Source: Hedera helix (taxonomy: Eukaryota; Streptophyta; Magnoliopsida; Apiales; Araliaceae). Taken from it: a stretch of DNA of 64,000 nt. The notes beneath the pieces are model-generated. The model did no database searches. It saw only the letters and a list, made by a program, of their open reading frames with translations, and had not been told where the DNA came from. This document shows, piece by piece, positions 12,439 through 24,240 of the stretch (the first letter of the stretch is position 1; every line of letters begins with the position of its first letter). Both the position numbers and the translations under genes were made by a program. The stretch covers positions 15,104,010 to 15,168,009 of the forward strand of contig OX359282.1 in the NCBI GenBank assembly GCA_947179155.2, given 5' to 3'.

Positions 12439-15400
12439 TGTTAGTTCCCGTGGACACAATAATGATCTAGAAGGGGGGGGGGGGGGGTTTGAATGGATCA
12501 TTAAAACTTTTTTTCCATTTATAAAGAAAACATATTAGTTATAAATGATGGGATCAATTCAAGCACAACGGATTATACTCTTAAAAAATCCCTTAAAGAT
12601 ATATGAGTCATTTCAATTTAGTGTGTTAATCTACAATATGGGTGATAATAGATTTAGCAGTTATAGTGCAAAAGTATAAAAGACATAAAGTAAATGACAC
12701 AAGAGATTTAAGTGGTTCGGAGACTGAACAACTCCTACTCCACTCTTCTACTTTGACAAGTAGGAAATCCATTAAGGTTTAGACCTCCGGACTAGGACAC
12801 TCTTTCCCTCATCAAATCCAACAGACTTGGTTTCTTCAGTCACATTAAGACTAGGACACTCTTGCCCTCATCAAAGCCAGCAGCTTTGGGACTATAGACT
12901 AAGCCAAGCAGACTTAGAATCTCTTGTACCCTTCGGTACTCAACAAGTCCAGCAGACTTGATTTCTTTAGTTCTCTATAACGAGAAACTATGACCCTCAT
13001 TAAGTCCAGCAGACTTGAGTTGTTTGTTTGTTGGGTTGTGCTGCTAAGTAGAACATTTGCTCTTCTTCATCTTTAGGTACTTAGCAGCTGCTTGTGATCA
13101 ACTTTTGAATGCTGCTGATATTTGTCGTTGATGTTCTTCTTCTTTCTGTATTCAGCAACTACCCATGATCACCCGAAATGTACTGCTGAGTTCTTTCAAT
13201 AAGCGTTTTGCTCTGCAGTTGTGTTGAACACTTAGCTTGTATTTCACACAGAATTCCATTATGTACTCTTCTTTTCTCAAAGTGTTCTTGGCTTCTTTGA
13301 TCCTTCGATTCTTAGCTCATATGCCAGCCCTTCGGCATTTTCTGTTTTTCTTGGTTAAGCTTCTCAACCGATTCGGTCGTGTATATATTGTTCTTGCTTA
13401 TTCACCTCTCTTTTTCTTTTTCCAGATTTGCTCTTTAGTAGATCTTTGAATTATCTTTCCGTTGCAGATCTCCCTGATACAAATCTTCTTGTAGCAGATC
13501 TTTCTGTAACAAATCCTTCCGTTGAAGCATGTTTAGTTTCAGACTTCTTTATGAATACTTTATTCATTTAGTCAGAGTGTTAGTGCTCTGCAGATTCTGA
13601 CTTGTTGACTTGTCTTCTTTAACCCTGGAGAGAGATGTCAGTCTTGGGTTCTTCCCAGTCTTCATAGAGTGGACAGGTCTTTTGGTAGAATATGATCGTT
13701 GAGACACAGTCTACTGATTTCTTGAGCCTGATGCATGATACTAGAAGTCTTTGCTATGACACTCAGCACGCATAAGTCAGTATTCTGACATTTCTGACTT
13801 CTTCTATAGCAGATGCCAGAGAAGTGTTGACGTGGATGTTTCTGAAGTAATTAACAACTCATATTGAGATTACTGACTTTAGTGCTTAGATGTCTTCAAT
13901 CCTTGTTGGCACTTAAGTACTTAACGATCAATCCAGTTGTAGCTTCTTGCTTCTGATCGTTGAGTAATCTGCTGGTTCTGCTATGTAGCTCTACGATCTT
14001 GTCTGTCGTAGACTCCTGATCGTTGAGTCATATGCTGGTTCTACTATGTATCTCTACAAACTTGTCTGTCGTAGGCTCCTATGTAGATCAGAGAGTGATT
14101 GACTTTACTAACTCTACGATTTTATCCGAGCCTTGCGGTCCTGACGATATGCTTCTCATGCTTCGTGATCTTCATTGTGCTTTATGTATTTAGAGCATAA
14201 GTCTATGATCTGGTTTAAGCTTTTACAGATGATTTCTTATCATAGAGGATTGCTCTATGAACTCCAGGCTTGCTCGAACTGCTTGGTTCTATATGTCATG
14301 GAGGACGACTGCTCTATGAACCTTCAGGTGCCAGATCTTTATTGTAGAGGACTGCTCTACGAACTTTAAGTTGCATTCTCTGCTGTATAATCAAAGGTTG
14401 TTTATGATAGGTAGCATTTGAATATCTTCATCTTGATTGCTTTGAACGTTGTACATCTGAACTTGCTTTATCATTTTACGACTTAGCTTTGCAAAATTTC
14501 GATCTGACTTGTGGTGTAAGTCGTAGTGCAATCGTAGAGTTATGATTTGAACTGCTCTACGATCTCAGTTCAGACTAGATGCTGTAGATGTACGAGATCT
14601 TCATTTAGTTTGTTTAATAGCTCAAGGACAGCCTACTGAATAATCCTTATGAGAATTGTTGTCATGATTCTGAATACTCATTTAGAGGTTGCTCTTTGAC
14701 TCTGCTTGGTTCGTAGACAAGATTAGGAGAATCGTAGAGTGACTGTCTATATGGACTCTACGATCCCGAGAGTTAGCCCTACGATGCTGAGACAACTCTA
14801 CGATCTGCCGAGAGGACTCTTCAATTTTCCGAGCCTTATTTTGCGTTAACCAGGTAGACTCTACGATCTTCCTAGAAGACTCTACGATCTTCCTTTGAGT
14901 GATTTCATAAGACTTCTATCTGAATGACACTTCACTTCTCAATCAGTCTTTGCTGATGGAGTTGGTGCTTGGATCTTCAGTTTGCTTGCCGGTCATTCAG
15001 GGTCTTCATACTGATGATCTTTAAGTAGACACTCTATGATTCTGCTTTGGAAATGTGAGCGTATGACTGGCTATGCTGATGGCTTGCAGACTCTACGATC
15101 GTGAGTGTAGTCTGCGATTCTTGCTTTAACTCTCTTGTCAGACTGTTGTTCTTTTCGGTCGATCAAGCCTATCTATTACAATTTAAGATCAACCTAACAA
15201 GTTTGATCTTTCTATATATATAGTCCTTGTACATAGTGATCTTTTGAAGGACTGTACAATGCTATTAACTCATATGAGATCAACTTAAGAAATTTGACCT
15301 CGTAAATCTAAGTCCTTAGAACATAATGTTTATTAACTATTAAAGACTTTACATCTTTCATTAATGCAGACATATTTGTATATTGATTCATTTATCTTTT

Positions 15401-15458
15401 AAAACACATCATCAAATCTTATAATAGAGAAATAACATTCACATGCATATTCCAAATA
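12439..15458. mobile_element. 3-kb insertion in E2 5' LTR (probable solo LTR, class unresolved)
   Basis: This block is absent from the right LTR. The site sequence TAGAGTTT occurs on both sides (12432-12439 and 15457-15464). If the duplication is 5 bp (GAGTT), the element runs TGTTAG...AAATA; if it is 8 bp, the ends shift by one or two bases. No coding region or terminal inverted repeat is visible. A run of 15 G (12473-12487) and phrases such as TTTAAGTGGTTCGG near the start recall the long LTRs of some plant Copia (SIRE-like) elements, which would make it a solo LTR. The right half is packed with the word CTCTACGATC and variants, in both orientations of use, between about 14000 and 15130. 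The solo-LTR reading is an inference. Confidence 0.5.
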
Positions 15459-15639
15459 GAGTTTATTAGTGACTTAATGATATCTAAATATATAAAATAA
15501 AGACTAAAGTTAACACAATTAAAAAGTTAACTATTGGTAATATTTGAATAATATTAAAATATTATTAAATGATGAATAATATTAGTATAAGATTAAAAGG
15601 TTAATAAATGTGTAATAACATTTGTATATGATGAAAATG

Positions 15640-16010
15640 TTTTTAAATAATTAATGACATTATTAAATAAGTAAAATATTATTAAATGGTTAATAATATT
15701 AATAAGTGAGTAAAATATTATTAAATGGTTAATAATATTAACAAGTGAGTAAAATATTATTAAATGGTTAATAATATTAAGAAGTGATTAAAATATTATT
15801 AAATTGTTAATAATATTAATAAGTGATTAAAATATTATTTAATGGACAATAATATTTATAAGTGATTAAAATATTATTAAATGGTTAATAATATTAATGA
15901 GTGATTAAAATATTATTAAATGGTTAATAATATTAATAAATTATTAAAATATTATTAAATAATTAATAATATTAATAAGAGATTAAAATATTATTAAATG
16001 GTTAATAATA
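15640..16010 (+). repeat. AT-rich 39-bp minisatellite, E2 5' LTR
   Basis: About nine units of AATATTATTAAATGGTTAAT plus an ATTAATAAGTGATTAAA-like remainder. Each unit holds inverted AATATTATT / AATAATATT words. The right LTR has a version at 21890-22290 with one more unit. Confidence 0.85.
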
Positions 16011-16698
16011 TTTGAACTTAGTGGTATATTATCAAAGATAGATAATATGTTGGGGTATTTGGTACATTGTTAAATGTCCGAATCATTAAGTTATGTAAAA
16101 GAAGAAAGTTTAATTGAATTAAACAAATGTAAATAGTCCATTTGTGACTAATTTAGACAACTTATTAAAAATGGGTCGTACGAAGATTGTATAATGAAAG
16201 CGTAAGTTGGTTAAGCATGCCTGATATGTCCAAACTGTATTTGGACTAAGGTTTTGTCCGGAACTTAAGGGTTCGTTTGTCGGACATCTTAAGAGTTAAT
16301 AATTTGAAGTTAAGGTCTTAAGTTAAGACTAATTAAAAGTCCTAGTAGCTAATGATTATGTTAATTTGTTATATAAATTGTAGGTTGAGCAAATGACGCA
16401 AATAAGCGTAAATGGTAGAAGCGACCAGACAAGTTTTTCAGAACTTGCTCCTATGTGCCTTAACATGCTATGATGTGATATTAAATTGTTAATAGTAAGA
16501 TATTGATGAAAATTGTGATATGCATGAGGTATGATTTCATGAAGAATATGTATAAATATGAGGCATGAATTGCTAGATGTTATATATGATGCATGAGCAG
16601 TATGACATAAACTGAAATGCATGAAAAGCATGATGTAAGTATAAATTGCAGAGTATATGTGAAGCATGTAATGTGTTATGTGTAACTGTTAAACTTGC

Positions 16699-16714
16699 TG
16701 AGCCGTCGTGCTCA
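16699..16714 (+). other. LTR hairpin (E2 5' LTR)
   Basis: TGAGC-CGTCGT-GCTCA with flanks AAACTTGC and CTCTTGC, about 410 bp before the LTR end. Confidence 0.6.
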
Positions 16715-17127
16715 CTCTTGCTTAAACCAACATTTTCAGATAGTACAAGTATTTGAAGTCTTGATAAGGATCAAGAAACAGGAATGCATATTACATTCAT
16801 TGAAGGTCTAGCACGACCATTGTAGATATCAGTTCGAATTGGACAGGTAAAATTATTGTGTAGTATAAGAATTGGTTGATATGTATTATGAGTCTTAGAT
16901 ACTCAAATTGATTGTAATAGAATGTCGTATCATGTGTGATATTGAGACATACTAGGAATGTATAAAGATTTCGATTCTGGAATAGAAAGAGATGTTGTAA
17001 AATTGTAAATAAATGGTTATTTATCAATTATAATATTGTTGTAATTCATGAACAATAAGGAAAATGTAGTACTAGTGTTGAACCGTATCCGAGGTTCAAG
17101 GAACCCGGATTTGGGGTCGTCACAAGT

Positions 17128-17139
17128 TGGTATCAGAGC
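17128..17139 (+). promoter_or_regulatory. E2 primer-binding site (initiator tRNA-Met)
   Basis: TGGTATCAGAGC starts 3 nt after the LTR and is complementary to the 3' end of plant initiator tRNA-Met, the usual minus-strand primer of many plant LTR retrotransposons. Confidence 0.9.
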
Positions 17140-19305
17140 TGATAGGTTATAAACCTTAGGTAAGAGTACCTTAGGATATAACCGTAGTAGAAGATAAGTA
17201 AAATGATAAATGAATAAACTCCGGAAGAGTTTAAGTTATAAAAGATGAATTTGGAAAATTCATATAGAGAAGATTATCTAAAGATGGATTTGAGAAGATA
17301 TAAGAGAGATGAAAAAGATCATGTTGTACCTAATTTGAAAAAATGATAGAAAATATCTTATAATAAGATTTTGAGAAGCATTAAGAAAATACTAATGAGA
17401 TCATGAAATGATCTAGAGAAATGAACTCGTAATGAGGCAGATATGCTAAAATATGAATGGAGAGAATTCGTATTCAGATAAGAAAAATTAGAGGTTTATG
17501 GGTTTTTAATTGAGGACTCATATTAGTGGTTGAGTTGTAGGATTCCTTTTATGGATTTGTGCTTGGTTTTAGAACCGCTTAGCTTCATACATTAATATAG
17601 TGGTTGAGTTGAACGAACCCTTGTATGGGCGGGGGCTATAATATGTCAGCGAACCAATTTGGGAGATATTTCTACGAAACTTGCATGATCAGTGTGTATC
17701 GAAGAAGAAAGATATGCACTGGTGGCTTGTGTTTCCTTACAGTGTTGAACAGTTGGGAAACTGATGTATTTGTTCTTTATTTAACGACCATTTGACTTCC
17801 TATATTGATTAGTGGCCGAGTTGACCAATTTCTTGTATGGGCAGGAGATTGTGTTTGGTTTGACGACCATTTAACTTTCTATAGTGATAATCGATTGAAA
17901 CCTGGTATCGCGCTATTCGTTATATGTATGTTGAGAAGGTGATGCTTTTCTCATGTGTATAACGGATAGGTAGAGGATGTTAAGATAAGTTTGTGTTCAG
18001 AGAACCGACACGTATGGTAAGTTCGTGACTCATAGTCATGTGGTGGAGCCCCTCAGCGAATGGGCGACTTTGGCCTGACTAGGACAGGCTCTTCAAACCA
18101 TATGATTGTGGTAAGTTCTTGAGCCCAAATACGTGGTAAGTTTGATGCACAGTGAGTATAGATAGAGTTATGTAGTCAGGTTAAGGCTATAATAGATATA
18201 GTTATTAAGCTGGAAAAGAATGTGGAGGAAAAATTTGAGATATTTTGAGGTTTTAGGATATTCCAAATCTTCTAGCTATGCTAGATTTTGAAACGCTTAA
18301 AATCGTGCTAAATTCGCACTTTTGTGCTTTTGAAAAGAGAAATGTATTTTAGAGATCATTAATGTACTTAGTGCAAAGATGATAAACGATGGAGTCATCA
18401 ATGCAGAGTAACCTAGTGTTGGATGTATTTTTAAGCCCACTATGGTATGATGTAATATGACAAAGTCAAAATAATTTTTAGTATTTTGACACGTTTAAAG
18501 AAGAGTCTATGCTAATTGTTTCGGCTAGACAAATTGATTTGAAAATATCAAAATGTATTTATAAAATCATCACACGCCATTAAAGCCATGGTGCAGAGAT
18601 GAAAAAGACGGAATCCTCAACGCACTGTTGCAAATGTGCGGTATCATGAAGTCCTATAAATGAATTTTAGTTACTTTAACTAATCTGAAATGATTTTTTT
18701 GAATCGTAATATACGAACAGTTCAATGATGTGAGTCTATGTCATTTATTTTGACTGGACACTTTTTGGTCAGAAATGACTCAAGTTTTATTTTCTAATCC
18801 AACTTATGCTGGAGCGGAATTTTGTAGTAAGTCTGAGGTGAACAACCCCATAATGGGGGATATGTCAGAGCCATGAATAAAGAACCTGCGAGGGGGCGCC
18901 CAAGAGTGGTGACATGCTGATAGAACAAAATATGGGCTGGTAAATCCAGAGAGTTCAACCCTAATCGAAGTCGTTATGCACAGCGCTAGAGTACGATAGG
19001 CTGATCACCTAGCGTACAAAATAATTGTGGAATGTTTTCAGTCTTTGTGATTGATAAACCTTCTCGCATATGTTCACAGTCTTTATGACTCCTCAGAATA
19101 GTATGAAAATTTTAATGAATATTTTGATTTTCAATTTATTCTTTTCTAAGATATTGATTTTCAATTTATTCTTTCGCAAGATATTCCATTATTCTGGAAT
19201 TGTGAGTTTAGAAATATGAACTTCCTAACAAATGGTGGTCATAAAATTTGATGCGTAAAGAGTTATACTCAGAGATGAAAATTGGTGGAAATGTGTATGA
19301 GATAA

Positions 19306-19339
19306 TTTCGGGGACGAAATTCTTATAAGAATGGGTGAA
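19306..19339 (+). promoter_or_regulatory. E2 pre-polypurine motif and weak polypurine tract
   Basis: TTTCGGGGACGAAATT (19306-19321) lies 18 nt before the right LTR, followed by the purine-rich AAGAATGGGTGAA. The motif is the same one that ends the E6 polyprotein gene, but here it encodes nothing. Confidence 0.7.
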
Positions 19340-22300
19340 TGTAATATCCCAGATATTTGATTTTAGATAATATCTTAATTGATTTAATTAAATGTTAAGG
19401 TTTAGAACTTAGAATTGGAGACGTAAAATGTGTAGAAAATGGGTAAACATTTTTTTTAACATAATTTATTTATTAGAAATTAAACGTGGAAATGTTTTAA
19501 TGATGCATGTAGAGAATTTATTAAGGAAATAAATTCAATTGAGAAGTGAAAGTGATTATATGAATATATATTTATATACTTAAAGTGTGCTTGTTAGCCA
19601 AATAAAAAGATGAGTAATTAATACTCAACAAAACTAATAAAGTAATTAGTTTTAATATAAAGTAAGAAAGAATGTTGTAAAATATAATTAATTAGGTTAA
19701 TTATATTAGTTATGAGTCCAAGTAATTTAATTACTACTAGTGGACTAGCCCAAAAGGATTATATGTGTTAGCCCAATATGGGAATACTTGCATGAATGTG
19801 GGTAATTAAATAAGAGAGCCCAATGGAAGGTAAGCTATGTAGCCCAAACTTTTAAAAGTCCAATGTTGGTCAAAGTGTGGGGAAATATTATTGAGTGTAT
19901 CGAATTAACTAATGTAGGGTAAGTTGAATAACCCTAGTTGGTAGACAAGAGAGAGAGCATTAACTAAACATTGGTTAACTGCTAGGTAAATAAATATGAT
20001 GATGAGAATTAACCATGTATGAGTTAATTGTGTAACCCAATGTAGGAATAACTATATGGGTAGGGGTAATTATATTATAAACTCAAGTTAATGATAAAAG
20101 GTAGTTAATGAATTAAATTTAATCAAGTCAAAGTACTTGTATTAATTAAAATCAGCACTACCGCCGTAGCGGTAGATTTCACCGTCGCAGCGGTGAAACT
20201 CTCTGGAATGTGAAAAATAGAACTACCGCCGCAGCGGTGAAACTTTTTGGAATATAAAAAATAGAACCACCGCCGCAGCGGTGGTACAGATTGTTTGAAA
20301 ATTTTCTTTGAATAAGTTTATTTAGTAACCTAATGTGGTAGATTAATTTAATGCAAGTCTAATTGGAGTATGTTATAAGTTCAAGTGATGTTTTAAGCTA
20401 GGTCAAATAAATTTACCTAGTAGTCCATGTAATATTTGAACAACCCCAATGCTTGTTTTAATTAAATGTAACATAGGGTATGTAATGTTAGCCCAATGTA
20501 ATAATTAAATTGAGCCCAAAGAAATTAAATGAATGAGCCCAACTTATTTAATACTAGAGTCCAATTTGGAGCCCAAATGGTAGTTAAAATTGGTCAACAT
20601 TTATATATATAGGTATATATATATATATATATATATATAGATGTATAAATGTATATTTATGCTATAAAAATAAAGCAAAAATGGGGGATTAAATCCCATT
20701 TTACTGAGATTTTAGTGGGGCCCCAATGGGGTGTCTAACTAGCTTTGTGGTTGAGTAGAAAATACTCCATTGGTTGCTTGTTTTAAGTTTTGATGGAAGT
20801 CATTCATATTAGTCATTCAAGATGGTCAATCAAGCTAGTCATTCATGAGAATAGTAAGCATACTTAGGAGCACTAATTGACTAGTGTTGTATGATTAGGA
20901 GAGCTAATGGTGTGTTCCTAGACTTCTATAAATAAGGAGGAGCAAAACATTGTATAAGTTGTTTGCTCATTTGCTTATTTTTACTAACTTATAGAGAGAG
21001 AAGTTCTAGAGAGAAGCTAGAGCTTTGGTAAGATGAAGGTTAAGTCATCAAGGAGAATAGCCATGTTCGGGTAGATCAAGAAGATCACGGAAGAGGTCCA
21101 ACCACTTTCAAGAAGAAGATTTTCTTTTAAAGGTTGAAAAGTTTTCTTAACCTAGATCTTGTTATTTATGTTGTTAAATGTTGATCTAGAGAGGTTATAA
21201 ACGATGTATGATATGTATATGATATATGTAGAGACATAAAATATGATGGTCTAGCAACTAATGCTTGTAGCATCATGTTTGAACCAATCGAACCAATGAT
21301 TTATGGAACTAGTTTTCATTCTGTCATTGTGAGCGATTTTAAGCTTAGCTCCATTTGGCATTTGGATTTGTGATACAAACAGAAATTGTAGAGGGGGAAA
21401 TTCTGATGAGAATGGACTCAAGAATCACCTCAAAATATTTTAAAATGAAGAAGTTATGGCTATCGGAGCGTCGGAGGGTCGGGCAGTCCTCAAATTAGGG
21501 TTTTAGAAATTTTGTACTACCGCCGCAACTCCGGAAACCACCGCTGCAACGGTCAAACATTCTGCCAGAAACTTGTTTTAGCCGTCCGGGTCGGGTCGGG
21601 TTGGGTCGGGTCAGCCCGGATCGAGTTTTTAGTGGAAATTTAAGTTGAAATACATGTAAAATGAATGTATTTGAAAACCAAACCTATTTATGTAGAGTTT
21701 ATTAGTGACTTAATGGTATCTAAATGTATAAAATAAATACTAAAGTTAACACAATTAAAAAGTTAACTATTGGTAATATTTGAAGAATATTAAAATATTA
21801 TTAAATGATGAATAATATTAGTATAAGATTAAAAGGTTATTAAATGTGTAATAACATTTGTATATGATGAAAATGTTCTAAAATAATTAATGACATTATT
21901 AAATAAGTAAAATATTATTAAATGGTTAATAATATTAATAAGTGAGTAAAATATTATTAAATGGTTAATAATATTAATAAGTGAGTAAAATATTATTAAA
22001 TGGTTAATAATATTAAGAAGTGATTAAAATATTATTAAATTGTTAATAATATTAAGAAGTGATTTAAATATTATTATATGGTTAATAATATTAATAAGTG
22101 ATTAAAATATTATTTAATGGACAATAATATTTATAAGTGATTAAAATATTATTAAATGGTTAATAATATTAATGAGTGATTAAAATATTATTAAATGGTT
22201 AATAATATTAATAAATTATTAAAATATTATTAAATAATTAATAATATTAATAAGAGATTAAAATATTATTAAATGGTTAATAATATTTGAACTTAGTGGT

Positions 22301-23399
22301 ATATTATCAAAGATAGATAATATGTTGGGGTATTTGGTACATTGTTAAATGTCCGAATCATTAAGTTATGTAAAAGAAGAAAGTTTAATTGAATTAAACA
22401 AATGTAAATAGTCCATTTGTGACAAATTTAGACAACTTATTAAAAATGGGTCGTACGAAGATTGTATAATGAAAGCGTAAGTTGGTTAAGCATGCCTGAT
22501 ATGTTCAAACTGTATTTGGACTAAGGTTTTGTTCGGAACTTAAGGGTTCGTTTGTCGGACATCTTAATAGTTAATAATTTGAAGTTAAGGTCTTAAGTTA
22601 AGACTAATTAAAAGTCCTGGTAGCTAATGATTATGTCAATTTGTTATATAAATTGTAGGTTGAGCAAATGACGCAAATAAGCGTAAATGGTAGAAGCGAC
22701 CAGACATGTTTTTCAGAACTTGCTCTTATGTGCCTTAACATGCTATGATGTGATATTAAATTGTTAATAGTAAGATATTGATGAAAATTGTGATATGCAT
22801 GAGGTATGATTACATGAAGAATATGTATAAATATGAGGCATGAATTGCTAGATGTTATATATGATGCATGAGCAGTATGACATAAACTGAAATTCATGAA
22901 AAGCATGATGTAAGTATAAATTGTAGAGTATATGTGAAACATGTAATGTGTTATGTGTAACTGTTAAACTTGCTGAGCCGTCGTGCTCACTCTTGCTTAA
23001 ACCAACATTTTCAGATAGTACAAGTATTTGAAGTCTTGATAAGGATCAAGAAACATGAATGCATATTACATTCAGTGAAGGTTTAACACGACCATTGTAG
23101 ATATCAGTCCGAATTGGACAGGTAAAATGATTGTGTAGTATAAGAATTGGTTGGTATGTATTATGAGTCTTAGACACTCAAATTTATTGTAATAGAATGT
23201 CGTATCATGTATGATATTGAGACATACTAGGAATGTATAAAGATTTCGATTCTGGAATAGAAAGAGATGTTGTAAAATTGTAAATAAATGGTTATTTATC
23301 AATTATAATATTGTTGTAATTCATGAACAATAAGGAAAATGTAGTACTAGTGTTGAACCGTATCCGAGGTTCAAGGAACCCGGATTTGGGGTCGTCACA
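19340..23399 (+). repeat. E2 3' LTR (4.06 kb)
   Basis: An uninterrupted copy that shows the true LTR length. It ends GGGGTCGTCACA and is followed by GTAAC. It carries the GC palindromes (20156-20284), the TATA box (20927-20934), the minisatellite (21890-22290) and the hairpin (22974-22989). Confidence 0.9.
22974..22989 (+). other. LTR hairpin (E2 3' LTR)
   Basis: Same sequence as in the 5' LTR of E2. Confidence 0.6.
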
Positions 23400-24240
23400 G
23401 TAACCATATCAATCTCCAGACTATATAAGTCTTCAATAGTAATGTACGCAAGGGGATCAACCTTTTGTTCCTTATGTATTGTGAATATACATATTAAACG
23501 TATATGCGTTAACGGTAAACAACAATCAACAACTTTCCTGTCTTTTTCAGGGTTATTCGACTTAGTACTCATCATTTGAATTCGCACCAACACAACTTGG
23601 TTTGGCATAACTCTCAAGAATTTATAGATTTCATAAAATACATCTCAACATTTGTCTATCTGAATCAAATAGTTTAGACCCACACTAACAGTTCGGATAT
23701 TAATCGAAACTTTTTAAAACATCATATAGCTAAACACTGTTTCAACAGCACATACGTGTAGTATAATTTTTAAAATTCATCATTTCTTGTTAAAATAAAC
23801 TTAGAAATTATTTTATGACTTGGACATGCCACAACATGCCCTAGTGGGTTGACCATTCTATGATCACATCCACACCATGTTACATTGTTTTAATGACTCC
23901 ATCATTTGATGACGTCATGATACCGCATTGTTTGCAATCCAGACATTGAGGATTCCGTCATCTATGACTTCATGATATCGCATGTTGCCACCATGCGTTG
24001 ACGATTCCGTCATATATCATTTTGTACCATATTTAATGACGCATTGATGATAATAATTACTTTAGAAATACATTTTGATATTTTCAAATCATTTTTGTCT
24101 AGCTGACACAATTAGTATAAACATTTAAACAATAGAACTTTTAAAAATTTATCAATTCCACATTTGAACCAATATTTTTAAAGGCATCAAAATGCAAATA
24201 CAAACACGATGTTAATAAAATTTTAAAATCTATCATTGCT
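23400..24240 (-). mobile_element. Interior of reverse-strand non-autonomous element (right part)
   Basis: It resumes after E2 with the duplicated GTAAC (23400-23404). Reverse-complement resemblance to the E2 interior (blocks with GGAATCCTCAA and GCGGTATCATGA) places it as non-coding interior in reverse orientation. A 98-aa open frame at 23321-23617 crosses the E2 border and is not a gene. The sequence stops at 24240, where E5 was inserted. TTGCT (24236-24240) is the candidate left target duplication of E5. Confidence 0.55.

Larger units (their letters stand above)
10063..17124 (+). repeat. E2 5' LTR, interrupted by a 3-kb insertion
   Basis: It aligns throughout with 19340-23399 except for an extra block at 12439-15458. 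Without it the LTR is about 4.0 kb. It has a TATA box, a GC-rich palindrome cluster, an AT-rich minisatellite and the family hairpin. There is no open frame of note; a 61-aa frame spanning the (TA)n run is meaningless. Confidence 0.9.
17125..19339 (+). mobile_element. E2 internal region, non-coding
   Basis: No gag, protease or polymerase segment is found in any frame. The region is not random: a phrase of the form GTGGTTGAGTTG...CTTGTATGGGC occurs at about 17592-17640 and 17811-17870. The passage near 18040-18130 with CCCCTCAGCGAATGGGCGAC and AGGACAGGCTC has close relatives in the E4 interior (reverse complement of about 45540-45640). Phrases around GGAATCCTCAACGCACTG (near 18610) recur in reverse complement at 23940-24010. 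It therefore shares a non-coding domain with elements whose LTRs differ. Confidence 0.8.
10063..23399 (+). mobile_element. E2: complete non-autonomous LTR retrotransposon (13.3 kb)
   Basis: Two long LTRs, 10063-17124 and 19340-23399, start with TGTAATATCCCAGATATT and end with GGGGTCGTCACA. The duplication GTAAC flanks the element at 10058-10062 and 23400-23404, so both outer ends are certain. A primer-binding site follows the left LTR and a conserved pre-polypurine motif precedes the right one. The 2.2-kb interior encodes no gag or pol, so it must use proteins from an autonomous relative; E5/E6-type elements share its signals. The LTR copies differ by scattered substitutions (a few percent by eye) and by one 3-kb insertion. 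It resembles the large LARD class in form. Confidence 0.9.

Noticed and set aside
13237..13449. 70-aa hydrophobic frame in the 3-kb insertion
   Set aside because: No homologous feature and no context; the surrounding sequence has no coding signal.
12432..15464. Reading the 3-kb insertion as a hAT DNA transposon because of the 8-bp repeat TAGAGTTT
   Set aside because: No terminal inverted repeats or transposase trace were found; an LTR-type reading with a shorter duplication fits at least as well, so the class was left open.
16356..23302. Paired frames of 103 and 76 aa in both E2 LTRs
   Set aside because: They lie antisense in LTR sequence over the hairpin region. Substitutions between the copies do not favour silent positions by eye.
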